From Turbatrix aceti (Eukaryota; Nematoda; Chromadorea; Rhabditida; Panagrolaimidae), in contig OZ017768.1 of NCBI GenBank assembly GCA_963969345.1, positions 5,728,718 through 5,792,717 on the forward strand: a stretch of DNA of 64,000 nucleotides, read 5' to 3'. Positions 23,004-32,919 of the stretch are shown here, one piece after another; positions within the stretch are counted from its first letter, which is position 1; the number at the start of each line of letters is the position of its first letter. Position numbers and translations under genes: made by a program. The notes below the pieces were generated by a model. It searched no databases. It had not been told where the DNA came from and worked only from the letters and a program-made list of their open reading frames with translations.

Positions 23004-24487
23004 TTACTTCGCGGACGACGCTTCGACGAGATTAACCGTGCTGACGATGTTCATAGCCTGCAGCAGGAGCGGTCGGTCGATCATAGATCCACGGAAGGTG
23101 AACGCGCCCTTTCCGGTCTTCTCGTGCTTGACAAACTCCTGAATGAGCTCCCGCGCCCACTGGATGGTCTCTGCCGGCGGCAGGAAGGATTCCTGGATGA
23201 CCGGCACCTGCGAGGGGTGGATGGACTGCTTCCCGGTGAAGCCCCAGCTCCGGCCCTCGACGGACTGCTTTCTGAGCCCGTCGAGGTCCTTGATGTCGAT
23301 GTAGACAGAGTCTATCGCCTGCAGTCCAAAAGCCTTGCAGCACGCCACGAATCTTTGTCGCGCAAAGAGCACTTCTGTGCCCTCGTTGGTCCGGGTCGCG
23401 CCGATGTTCGCGCAGTAGTCGTCCGAGCCGAAAACGACGCCATCGAGTTTGAAGAAACCGGAGTTTTTGTGGAGGTTGAGCGTGTTGGCGAGGATCCTGG
23501 GCATGTCCAGCAGAGCCTGCGCGGATTCGATCCAGATCACCAGTCGGACGCCCTAAAAAAAACCAAAAATAAATTTCGTGATAAGACCAAATTTTTGACT
23601 GCGGCGAACGTTCGCAAAAAAAATAGATTTTTTTCGTGAAATAAATAAACTTTAGAAAAATCCGATTTTTTTCGCGAACGGATTTTTATAAAATTTATTT
23701 GTTCGCGTTCGTTCGCGAACAAAGTAAAATTTTCCAAACGACAAAATGAACAAAAAAATTAATAAATTTTAGGGAACGGTGTCAAAATTGATGTTATTTG
23801 ACAAAAAATGGAAAATCCAAAACGAAAAAATCGTGGACTATCCCATTTTTCGATTTTTCTATTCGGGGTAACCAAATTTCGCACCATTCATAAAAAATCT
23901 GCCTTTCGAAAAAAATCGTTCTAAAAACGGTCAAAAATGTTCGTATTCGTTTAATTTTTAACCAAAAAAGTTTTCATGTCAAAAAAAAATTTCCTCGTTT
24001 GCGAACAAAAAAAACCTTCTGCCGAAAAAAAACTCACGCTATTGGTGATTCGATCGGTGCCGTAGTGAGTCTGGAAAGCGTTCCAAATGGCAGCGAGGTC
24101 TTCGGGGCTGTCGACCTTGGGGACCATGAAGGCCTGCGGGAGGTTCTTCGCCTTGGAGAGCGCCTTGACGTCCTCGTCCAGCAGCCCGGAAGCGACGGAG
24201 TTTATCCGGACGCCGAGTTCGAAGCACTCAAAATCCCCCTTGGTCGGAAGCGCGTCGAGGAAGGCGGCAATGTTGTCCCGGGCCACCGCCTTTGACGTGA
24301 GTGCGACGCCGTCCTCGAGTTCAAGTACCAGGCTGTCGACTTTTACCTTCGGCACCTTGGCCAGCATTTTTTCAGAAGAACCGGGCACGTAGAGCAGAGC
24401 TCGTCGAGGCACGTATCCCTGTCGGTCGAGTTTGGTGACGTTCGTCGCCAGCGACCGCACCTGCCGAAACAGCGCAATCCCTCGCAT
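23004..24487 (-). CDS. CLYBL: Citramalyl-CoA lyase, mitochondrial (CLYBL)
   Basis: Two exons (24038-24487 and 23004-23552) encode 332 residues, typical for CLYBL. A basic N-terminal presequence (MRGIALFRQVRSLATNVTK) precedes a HpcH/HpaI-type TIM barrel. Landmarks are RRALLYVPGSSEKM, DSLVLELEDGVAL (acidic metal ligand region), VRINSVASGL, MVPKVDSPED, LVIWIESAQALLDMPRIL, GSDDYCANIGATRT and KQSIHPSQVPVI. In the known family the enzyme cleaves citramalyl-CoA to acetyl-CoA and pyruvate, a step that clears itaconate and protects B12. The 485-bp intron contains a GTTCGCGAAC-family element. A splice acceptor lies one base before the ATG, and the TMEM-like gene ends only 187 bp upstream on the same strand. 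Confidence 0.94.
23603..24015. mobile_element. GTTCGCGAAC-family MITE copy in CLYBL intron
   Basis: Contains GGCGAACGTTCGC at its left end, the repeated GTTCGCGTTCGTTCGCGAAC core, the phrase GATGTTATTTGACAAAAAAT and CGTGGACTATCC, and a right end TTCCTCGTTTGCGAACAAAA. The order of phrases is that of the LSM12 and TMEM-like copies. Confidence 0.68.
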
Positions 24488-24673
24488 TCTGAAATCGGCG
24501 CTGTTCGAGCGTGCTCAGGCGCAAAAAATATTTAAATAAATAACAGACGGCGATTCAACACCTCCGAGACCCAAAAAGTGAGACAAAACGTCGGAAAATG
24601 GCATGTTTGAAAATTCCCGTATCGTAACAATTGCAAATATTTTTCAAAAAAAAGTTCAAAATGAATCGGTCAA

Positions 24674-25618
24674 TCAGGTGGCTTTGCGGTGAGATTCGAA
24701 GGTGCGGAAGCCGAGGTAGGCGACGGTCTGCGCGAGAAACACCCAAAACGGGATGAGGATCATGGTGTAGGAGATGTGATGTCCGAAGAGATGCAGGCAG
24801 AACAGGATTTCGGACGTCGTGAGACTCAGCAGTGCCACTGAAATCAAAACAAAAAATAGCGATTATCAGGGTTTGGCGAACGTTCGCGTTTGTTCGAAAA
24901 CGCATTTTTCTTAAATTTATTTGTTTGCGTTCGTTCGCAAACAAAAAAATCCCGAACATATAAAACGGACAAAAATTTTGGTAAAATTAGGGTGACGGTG
25001 CCAAAATTGAAGTCATTTGACAAAAAATGGCAAATAACCTTCATTAAATTGAACCAAGAAAAATTTTAGAGAAACTGTTATCCAAAACGAAAAAAAACGT
25101 GAATTCCTCCTTTTTATCGGTTTTTTTCTTCTCGGGGATCAAAATTTTTGCACAATGGATAAAAAAATCGGTTCGTTGTTCGTTCGCAAATAAAATCCAA
25201 AATTTTCGCATCCGTTCAATTTTTCAAACAAAATTTTTAAATTTTGCGTGTTCGTTCGTGAACAAAAAAACGGTTGTTCGCCTGATCCTTCCAATCAGCC
25301 CAAAAATCACCCACCCAAAGCATAGGCAGTTTCAAAGCCGGTCATCGGAGCCACACGCAGGAACGAATGGTTGACCATGCCGAGGTGGGTGAAGAACTTG
25401 AGGCAGACGATCATCGCGCAGATGAAGTTGAAGACCAGCGGCAGCCCGAGCGCCAGCAGCGGTTCCTGGCTCAGGCCTCTGTCCTGCAGAAAAACAATAA
25501 ATTTGAAATTCTTTCAAGTGCATAGCAAAAGGCGACAAACCAGGCAGAGAGCAAGGACGATAAAAGTGCAGACGCTGTAGATGAGAGTGATGACGATCCG
25601 GTGCGGGAGCCGCAGCAT
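24674..25618 (-). CDS. Small four-pass membrane protein, TMEM60/TMEM185-like
   Basis: Three exons (25541-25618, 25315-25483, 24674-24837) encode 136 residues that are almost wholly membrane. There are four hydrophobic spans: around residues 8-26 (ITLIYSVCTFIVLALCL), 36-55 (ALGLPLVFNFICAMIVCL), 83-105 (VALLSLTTSEILFCLHLFG) and 108-128 (ISYTMILIPFWVFLAQTVAYL). The layout, with an acidic/aromatic loop after span 1 and the phrase SYTMILIPFWVF, resembles TMEM60 (LSYVFIPLWALLAG), but similarity is modest and the function of that family is unknown. The ATG abuts a splice acceptor. Intron 2 holds a GTTCGCGAAC-family element. It sits between a secreted TSP1 gene and CLYBL on the same strand in an operon-like run. 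Confidence 0.62.
24867..25283. mobile_element. GTTCGCGAAC-family MITE copy in the TMEM60-like gene
   Basis: Left end CAGGGTTTGGCGAACG; right end GTTGTTCGCCTG, an inverted match to the left end (CAGG..GGCGAAC). This copy shows both terminal inverted repeats and so helps define element size (about 415 bp). Flanking 8-mers do not match, so the target duplication has decayed. Confidence 0.7.
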
Positions 25619-25998
25619 CTGAAGTCAAGGACCTGCCTGAGACGTGCTCGCCCAAATCGATACACGCTGCACTCATCAATCAACAATCATCAACAAGAAC
25701 TAAGTAAGAAAAAAGAAAACAAAAGGTTGGGAGCAAGTTGCATCACCGCACGCATCCTGCTGACAGCTGAGACATCGAAAAACGCTGCTTGCCCGCTGGC
25801 CAAAAGAACTGCGTGCTGCGGTGGTCTGCGCATGTTGCGGCCTATATTTGTTTGCATTTTTGTTGGAATTTGAAAAAAAAATCATGCTGCAAGTAAATCT
25901 TCTTCATCCTCCAAATCAGTTTGTTACAAGTTCCGTTTCATCGTGATTTTCACAACATAATTACAGAAATTACACATTATGTACCCAGGTGGTTCAAT

Positions 25999-27987
25999 TT
26001 AAAAAATACGGGAAAGTGGCAAGATCAGACGTTCGTTGTCGGTGAAGCAGGCTTCCTGGCAGGCTCCTTCGCTGTAGAAAGGCTTCTCGCGGTCCTCGAG
26101 TTCGTCGGAGCACAGCGGATACTCGTAGGGTCTGCAGACGGGATCACTTCTCTGAAACCAAGTTTTTTAGTCCAGTAGACAAAAATAAAAGAAAAAAACG
26201 TACTCTTCGGTGCCATCGAATGACTTTTTGGGGATGCGTGTTGTCGGGGCACAAAAAGCGTGCAAGTCGACAGCATTGTGAATCCAGGCCGCCTGAAAAG
26301 ATGGGAGAATGATTTTTGGGGGCGTGACAAGGGAAACTCACAGTTTTCACGGAGCGCTTTGGAGCCGAAGGTTTTAGATGCGTGTACACGAACTCTTCGG
26401 AGGCTTCGTGGGTCGATGGGGGCAAAGAACGGCTTTGTAGACTTGGTTGGGAAAGTTGTCGTTAAAAGAGTTTCCGTGGTATCATCAACTGTGTCTGTGG
26501 TTGTTGAAAGTTCATCCGTGGTGGTCGAAAATTCTTCCGTGGTGGTCGTAGGCTCGTTTTCGGTGGTTGAAAATGTTGAAGATACGTCTGTGGTTGAAAG
26601 TGCTTCTGTGGTCGTTGTATCCACTTCTGTGGTCGTTGTAGCCGCTTTTTTAGTTGTTAAAGACGTGTTTTTGGTTGTCGAAGACGTCTCTTTTGTTTTT
26701 GAAGACGTCTCTTTGGATTTTGGCGACACGGACGTCGTCGAAAATACCTCAACAGTTTTTGAAGATGCGTTTTTTACTTCTGAAGACGTATTTTTAGTTG
26801 AAATCGCATTTGCACTCGTTGAAGAGGCTTCAGTCGTTGAAACTGCATTCGTGGACGTTGAAATCGCATCTGGCGCGGCTTCCGTCTCCGAAACTTCCTC
26901 GATGACCTCAACAGAGTACTCTTCACAGAAATCAGGGATGCAGCGCTCGGCTTGGAACAGTTCGGGGCAGATGTCATTCGTCACCGTGCTGTTATCCTCC
27001 TCAACGAATCCAAAAGGCAGAGAAATGACGTCACGGTTTCGTAGACGCTGGGCTTCTTCGCACTCTCCGGTGCAGGGACCCCATTCCGACCACTCGGATA
27101 CGGTGCATTCTGAAAACACAAGTTCAAAACACAATCAGCTCAATTTTCCCTTCAAGACCCCTCCCTGATCAACTTTTCCCTTTAAGACCCATCCCCGGTC
27201 AACTTTTCCCTTCAAGACCCCTCCCCGGTCAACTTTTCCCTTTAAGACCCAAAGCACTCCGATTACGATCATCCCGTTTTACAGTCATCCTAATAAATCA
27301 AGTCTGTGAGCTGCTAAAAACGATCATGTTCAATTAGTCATCAGAAATCAAGCCTGTCTTTGTTTGCAAAATTCCAGGCTCCCGCGCGCGCGCCATCAAA
27401 ACAAAGCGCAGCCGCTTTTTACAACCTCGTTATCCGGTATTACAAGGATTTTAGGAATTTCTGTGCAAAAATAGGTCGGTCGGTGCAAAACGCAAAACAC
27501 GGGATGAAGACATAAAAGCGATTACCCGATGAGTCGAAGTAATGAGCACCGAAAACAGACATGTCAGATGTCGTAAAACAAAAAAACTGCAGGCGCTTTC
27601 TGTTTTCCAGCTAGTTTTTGGCTGGAAAACTTGGATGTGACATGTGCAGGAGATGTCACATCCTTCGCCTGACACCTGACGCCAAACGCATGTGATCCGA
27701 CTTTTTTTACGCACAACAAAGTGAAAACAATGTCATTATCCGATAAAAGGCGATAGATCGCTTTTGATGCTTTGATACGCCAAAAACAGAAGATGAAGAA
27801 AGTGTTCTACTCCAACCCAGATACCGGACTTACGGGTGAGCGCCTTTTCATCTGCAGGAGCAGGATCAGCAGCAGGAACAACAGTTGTGGTGGCGACAGT
27901 AGTCTTCGTGACCCGTGAAGAGACGATCGCAATGCCGAGAATGGCGAAGACGAGACAGGCAGACGCCGATCGGTGGCGGGGAGTCAT
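25999..27987 (-). CDS. Secreted mucin-like protein with thrombospondin type-1 repeat
   Basis: Four exons (27834-27987, 26342-27109, 26204-26292, 25999-26151) encode 387 residues. A signal peptide is present (ACLVFAILGIAIVSS, residues 10-24). A TSP1 repeat follows at about 52-105 (CTVSEWSEWGPCTGECEEAQ, later CPELFQAERCIPDFC), including the WSEWGPC mannosylation/fucosylation core. Then comes about 180 residues of Ser/Thr-rich repeats (TSSTTKNTS, TTTTEE and similar), a probable O-glycosylated stalk. The C-terminal 80 residues hold about ten cysteines (CGLDSQCC, CRPYEYPLC, GACQEAC). It is likely extracellular matrix or cuticle surface; no specific ortholog is recognised. The long intron 27110-27833 carries a 30-bp tandem repeat. 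Confidence 0.78.
27141..27250. repeat. 30-bp tandem repeat, about 3.7 copies
   Basis: Exact 30-base period in the first intron of the TSP1 gene. The unit reads AACTTTTCCCTTCAAGACCC plus CTCCCCGGTC, with a few substitutions (TTCAAG/TTTAAG alternates from copy to copy, suggesting a 60-bp higher-order unit). Confidence 0.85.
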
Positions 27988-28341
27988 CTCTCTCGGTCGT
28001 GGCTCGCTCGTCCGTTGACGTGCCGGTCAGCCTAAATAGTAGTCGTCGTGTCGCCCTCCTCGCGTCGGCTGTTTCTGTTTCTTTGAGCCGGTTTGAGTGC
28101 CTCTGCACGGGGAAGAGGGGTGCGCACGAACGATGCCACCTCCTTCGGGGGCGGGATGGCCGGCATCCGTCAAAACAGATCTTTTTCCAGGCGCGCATTA
28201 TTGCATTGTTAAAACACATCTGACAAATACTTTTCTTTCTTCGAAAACAACTTAACAACGATCGACGCAAGAAGCCCCTCCGGGCCTAATACATCGAATA
28301 CATCGGACAACACCCAAGGATAACATTCTTTCTTTCTTTCC

Positions 28342-29868
28342 TTACTGCTGATCATTACGCCCGCGGGTCTTGAAGAGCTTGTTCGACTTGACGCCGACGT
28401 GCATCCATTGCCGGGCGGCGATCCTCTTCATGAAGCGGACGTCCCTCGCGCGCTGCACGGCCATCGAAGGCGTCGTGGCTCCTGTCCAGGCCAGCGCGCG
28501 GCACTTTCCGAGGACACCGGCGCTGATAGCGCGTCGGGCTTGTTGCTGACCGATCGAGTCCTGTGGGTCACGGAGGTACTGCTTGTAGTAGCGGAGGAGC
28601 GAGCGATGGCCAATTCTGGCGCCTGATGGCAGGACGAGAGAGTAGCCTTCGTTGATGATCACATCGTCGTCGTTTCCGTCCGAATCCACCAAAAGCGACC
28701 TGAAGACAAAAAAACATAAATCATTGGATCAAAAAATATAAATTTCGTCCTAAATTTTATAAAAATTTGAAAATAGCGTACAAGAAATCCCAATTTGCTT
28801 ACTTTGCATCTGTTTACCTATTTTTTGATCCATTTTGGCATTAAAAAATTAGTTTAAAGAATTTTTTGATTTTTTACAAATTTTTTTCAGTGCCCAAAAA
28901 CTCACCCATAATCGTAAAAATCGAGGTATTCAACGACGTCTTCATCCTCAATAGAAAACCTGCAGTGCTGCTTGGCCCGCATGTGTTTCTGCACGGAAGA
29001 CAACGAGGCAAAGTTCCTCGATCGCTTGTTGCAGAGAACGCAGATATTACCGCAGCCCACCTTCATGCCCAGGTACGACAGGAGACCGGGCACGTCCACG
29101 CAGTACTCAGCGTCGGGGACGAAGAATCCATGGGTGAACATGTGCTCGAGGTTGCCCTCTATGCTCGACGACGCCACCGGACAGAAGAGACACGAGGTCG
29201 AGGAAATGGCTTTTGTCTCGTCGTAGTCAAAGTCTTCTTCTTCGTCCGAATCGACCGTGTGCCAGGAGCCTGAATCGTCATCTGAGTCATCGTCGACCTC
29301 CATGGGATCGGGTTTCGGGAGGTCTTCGGCCTTTGAGCCGAGTCGGTTGTGTTCGTCGAATACAACGGCGGCGGGGGAAGGCTTCGGGCGCTGAAATATG
29401 AAATAAAACAGTACAGAAAATGGTTGTAAATCGATTTTACCTCTGGTTTGACTCCTCCGTTGGCCGCGAGGGTGATTTCGTTGCTCTTGTGCTTCTTCGA
29501 GTTCAGATGATTGTCAAACGCGTTTTTCGACTTGAAAAGCTTCGAACACGCGTTGCAATATGCGTTTTCGGTCTCCTTGTTCCCGCTGCTGGCATTCGTT
29601 TGTTCGGCGAAAAGCTTGAGTTTGGATTCGAACTGTTTTTGCGAGATTGGGGGAAGTTCGGCAACCTAAAATGCTCGCATCGGTGAAACCAGTTCTCCCC
29701 TGCTTTCAAATATCCACGAACCTGACGCTTGATATTGTACCTGTGCCACTCTGTCTGGTAGTGGGTCCGCTGGAGTTCGGTGGAGGCAAAGACCAGTCGG
29801 CACGTGATACACGTTACACCGGTGCTCGCATCGAGGCGAGGCTGCTTCGCAATCGTCGTTGTTGCCAT
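28342..29868 (-). CDS. ZNF622: ZNF622/REI1-like ribosome biogenesis zinc-finger protein
   Basis: Four exons (29722-29868, 29441-29665, 28906-29390, 28342-28699) encode 404 residues. There are four C2H2-type modules in family order: CITC..(Q)RTHYQTEWHRYN (U1-like finger), YCNACSKLFKSKNAFDNHLN, CLFC..NLEHMFTHGFFVPDAEYC and CVLCNKRSRNFASLSSVQKHM. Next comes an acidic stretch and the REI1 C-terminal signature LVLPSGARIGHRSLLRYYKQYL, then ARALAWTG-like CRALAWTG. Yeast REI1 releases Arx1/Alb1 from cytoplasmic pre-60S particles and probes the exit tunnel; animal ZNF622 does a similar late 60S step. A splice acceptor occurs in the 5' leader about 60 nt before the ATG. Confidence 0.95.
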
Positions 29869-30637
29869 GATTACACGCTTCGCTGGCAGCAAGAGCGATA
29901 AGCAAGGGAAAAAAAAAGTTTGACTGAAAAAAAAAACAAGATTCAGATAACTTTGGGAAGATGCCGCGTTGCGAATTAAATCTGACAAATTGACAATGCA
30001 CGGTGCAAAAAAAATTATCTCGCAGATAAACATCTAATTACAAATTAAATCCTAACGCGGGCTTTCAATGTCGAATAAAAAAAAGAAAGACATCACGCGT
30101 CAGTCAACAAAACTCACGAGAACCATCACGTTTCATCATTCGTCGTGAAACCGGCTGCCTGCTTCGTTTCAAAAAAAAACAAGGGACGAAGCAAAGTAAA
30201 AATTTTTGTGTTTTCGTTTTGCAAGGGTTTCCACGAACAAAATATTATCAGACGTTTGATTTGTGCAGTTTAAGCGCCATCAAAGTTCACATGACGCAAT
30301 ACTAGATACTAAATACTAGAAAACACAAAATAGAGACAAAAGTGCGCTCGCTCGCGCGACCTAAGATCTTTTTACGCTTGCGGGACTTTTTGCGGTGTCG
30401 CAGGTGCGTGTTCTACCTGCCCGAAGAATCGCATCACCCTATGGGGACATATCGCTCAAAGAGCGATAAACATGTCATAAACACATTACTGCAACGGAAG
30501 GCGCGGCAAACGACCACGACCAAAGATAGGCGAGCGAGCATAAAACGTCCGATCGACTGCGGCCACATTGCTGTCGACCAACTTCCTACGTAGTGGCAGA
30601 CTAATTTTCGTATCCATCCTATTTCTTATTTCACAGA
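29869..30637. promoter_or_regulatory. Divergent promoter region between ZNF622 and the COMT-like gene
   Basis: 769 bp between opposite-strand starts, AT-rich near ZNF622 and more mixed near the COMT-like gene. TATTTCACAG at 30627-30636 is a splice acceptor one base before the downstream ATG. No other element is identified. Confidence 0.5.
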
Positions 30638-31415
30638 ATGGCAGGTAAATGGGAAGGCAACGCGCCGCCAGGCGACCTCTCGCTCTACGCTGATGGCCAG
30701 AAATCCTACGAATCCGAAGATCCCGTCGTCACCTACTGTAGCCGACTCAGCAGCAAACTCACACCCCAACAACAACGACTCCAGGACGCGACAATTCAAT
30801 ATTCCCCGTACTTTTTTATGCTCGGCGCCCCGGAAGTTCTACAGTTTGGAGAGAATTTCATTCAGTTGATCGGCGCGAAACGAGTTCTGGACATTGGAAC
30901 GTTCACGGGCGCTTCTGCACTCGCATGGGCCCTCGCACTACCGGAAGACGGTCAAGTCATCACCTTCGACCACTGCCTGGATGCCTACAATAAAATTGGC
31001 CGCGCTATTATCGAGGAAACCCCAGAAATAGCCAAGAAGATAACACTCAGTGTCGGGCCCGCTGTTGACAACCTGAACAAGCTAATTGACAATGTGAGTT
31101 TTCTAAAGATTCTACAAATCGATCATGTACTCAATTTTTCAGGGCGAATCCGGCAAGTTCGACTTCGTCTTCATCGACGCCGACAAGACAAACTACCTGA
31201 ACTACTACAAACTCTCCCTCCAACTTCTTCGCCCCGGAGGAGTCATCTTCATCGACAACGCCCTCTGGCGCAAGAAAGCAGCCGGCGACCCTGCCACCTT
31301 CGATGAAACGACAAAGATAATCAATGGAGTAAATGAGTACATCTCGAACGACCCGGCTTCCAACAGCACGCTGCTAAACGTCGGAGATGGCCTGCACGTC
31401 GCCTTCAAAAAATAG
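30638..31415 (+). CDS. Class I SAM-dependent O-methyltransferase, COMT/CCoAOMT type
   Basis: Two exons (30638-31093 and 31143-31415) encode 242 residues, the usual size for caffeoyl-CoA/catechol type O-methyltransferases (animal COMTD1; C. elegans comt genes). The SAM-binding motif I is RVLDIGTFTGASALAWALAL. The acidic SAM/metal-binding loop is DFVFIDADKTNYLNYY, and the metal-ligand strand is GGVIFIDNALWRKKA, giving the Asp/Asp-Asn ligands expected for a divalent-metal enzyme. No signal peptide or membrane span is visible, so it is probably cytosolic. The substrate cannot be inferred. The intron is only 49 bp. Its 3' end faces RPS13 with 129 bp between stop codons. Confidence 0.92.
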
Positions 31416-31544
31416 ATAGCTTTGATAAACGGAATTCGTCCGGTAGTGAAACCTTTGCTTCTGATAAATTCTTTAATTACCAAATTTATCAACGAACAGA
31501 ACAAAACCACAATCGCGAGGACTGATCAACAAAAAAAAGTAAAA

Positions 31545-32047
31545 TTACGAGACAAGAGCCGAAGCAGTGCTGGAGTCGTACTTCCAGGTAGGGGGAAGGA
31601 AGCGGTTCGTCTTGTAGTAGCGCGACAGACGGTGGACACGCGACTCAACAAGAATGAGACGGTACTTGGCATCGGTGTCCTTGCGGTTGCGTTCCAAATG
31701 CTTGCGGATGTTGACGGCCTTCTTGATGAGATGGTAAAGATCTTCCGGGATGTCGGAGGCCATGCCCTAAAAAATAGGAGCTATTTTACATATCCAAAGC
31801 ATAAAAACCATACCTTAGCCTTCAAGATGCGGACAATCTTGTTGCCAGTGACGCGGCGAACCTGGGCAACACCGTGAGAGTCACGAAGGATGACACCGAT
31901 CTGCGACGGGCGAAGACCCTTGCGAGCGAGCTTCACGATCTGATCTTCAACGTCGCTGGGAGTGAGCTTCAGCCATGACGGCACCGAGCGACGGTAGGGG
32001 ATGCAGGAGCGGGAAATACCCTTGCCGGGATTGTGCATACGACCCAT
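31545..32047 (-). CDS. RPS13: 40S ribosomal protein S13 (uS15)
   Basis: Two exons (31814-32047 and 31545-31766) encode 151 residues, exactly the length of animal RPS13. The sequence is near-invariant: [58 protein letters not shown] and [19 protein letters not shown] with the ending SSTASALVS. The intron (47 bp) falls after ILKAK, before [15 protein letters not shown] splice acceptor (GTTGTTAG) lies nine bases before the ATG. Position uS15 binds h22 of 18S rRNA early in 40S assembly. Confidence 0.98.
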
Positions 32048-32919
32048 GATTGCTCTCTAACAACCGAAGTTCAATTAGATACTAAAATAAGGGAAAATGT
32101 ACACAGACGCCGTTTGGAATTGAGTTTGAGTACTCATATAAAACAGTAACGCAAAAAACACCATTAAACATCACGCCAGATCTCTACTGATCTCACCACC
32201 AAGCATAAATACATTGAAATTAAGCATTGGACAGTTGATAAATTAATAAGCGGGATCTAAACAGAAATGAACAAAGAAAACACGAGTAAAAGCGCAAAAA
32301 AACAACGAAAACGACGACTTTTGGGCAGAAACGCCTGGCAAACGCAACACAGAAAAGTAGGGAATTTTTCGTGGTGAAAGTACTTTGCTTGTCAGAGTGC
32401 GCACGCATCTCTTACGATGTAGTCTTTTTTACGATAGATTTATCGTATTGGTTTTTCTTTGAATCTGCGTTTGAATGATCATTGATTGCTCATTATTTTA
32501 TTCATTTGTGAGAAGTGTTCATTGGAATTTATTTATCAGAACGACACATTATCCAAATCAACAAGAAAATAGGAGCGTTGTAGGCGGCGATGAAGTTACC
32601 TGAAATTTTTTTTATAAAATTCGATTTTTTCGTATTTTTTCTATGGGAAGTCGGATTGCGAGTGGGCCCCATGGACAAAGTGGATTCAAAGCTTTATTTC
32701 ATAAAAAACTCTTTATATTCTCTTAAACACAATAAATAGCTCAAAAACAGGGTCATAGAGGTGTGTGGAGAGCAGTGTAAATGTGCAATTCGGAGTCGTA
32801 TGTATAGGAAACAAAGGGACGACGGAGCGGACCATCTCCACATTCGGAGTGCGGCAAATATGAGATACAGACACCAGGATGAACATGCGCGTAGTAGTAG
32901 CAAAACGAAGTGTGCTTCT
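32048..32919. other. Intergenic region, no gene recognised
   Basis: AT-rich 870 bp between RPS13 (5' end) and the PAN-domain gene (3' end). It probably contains the RPS13 promoter. Clusters of CACAAATA/TATTTATC-like sequence occur, but no gene or RNA was recognised. Confidence 0.5.

Noticed and set aside
26260..27168. 302-codon ORF on the plus strand
   Set aside because: It is the antisense of the Ser/Thr-rich stalk of the TSP1 gene; repeated codons keep the opposite frame open.
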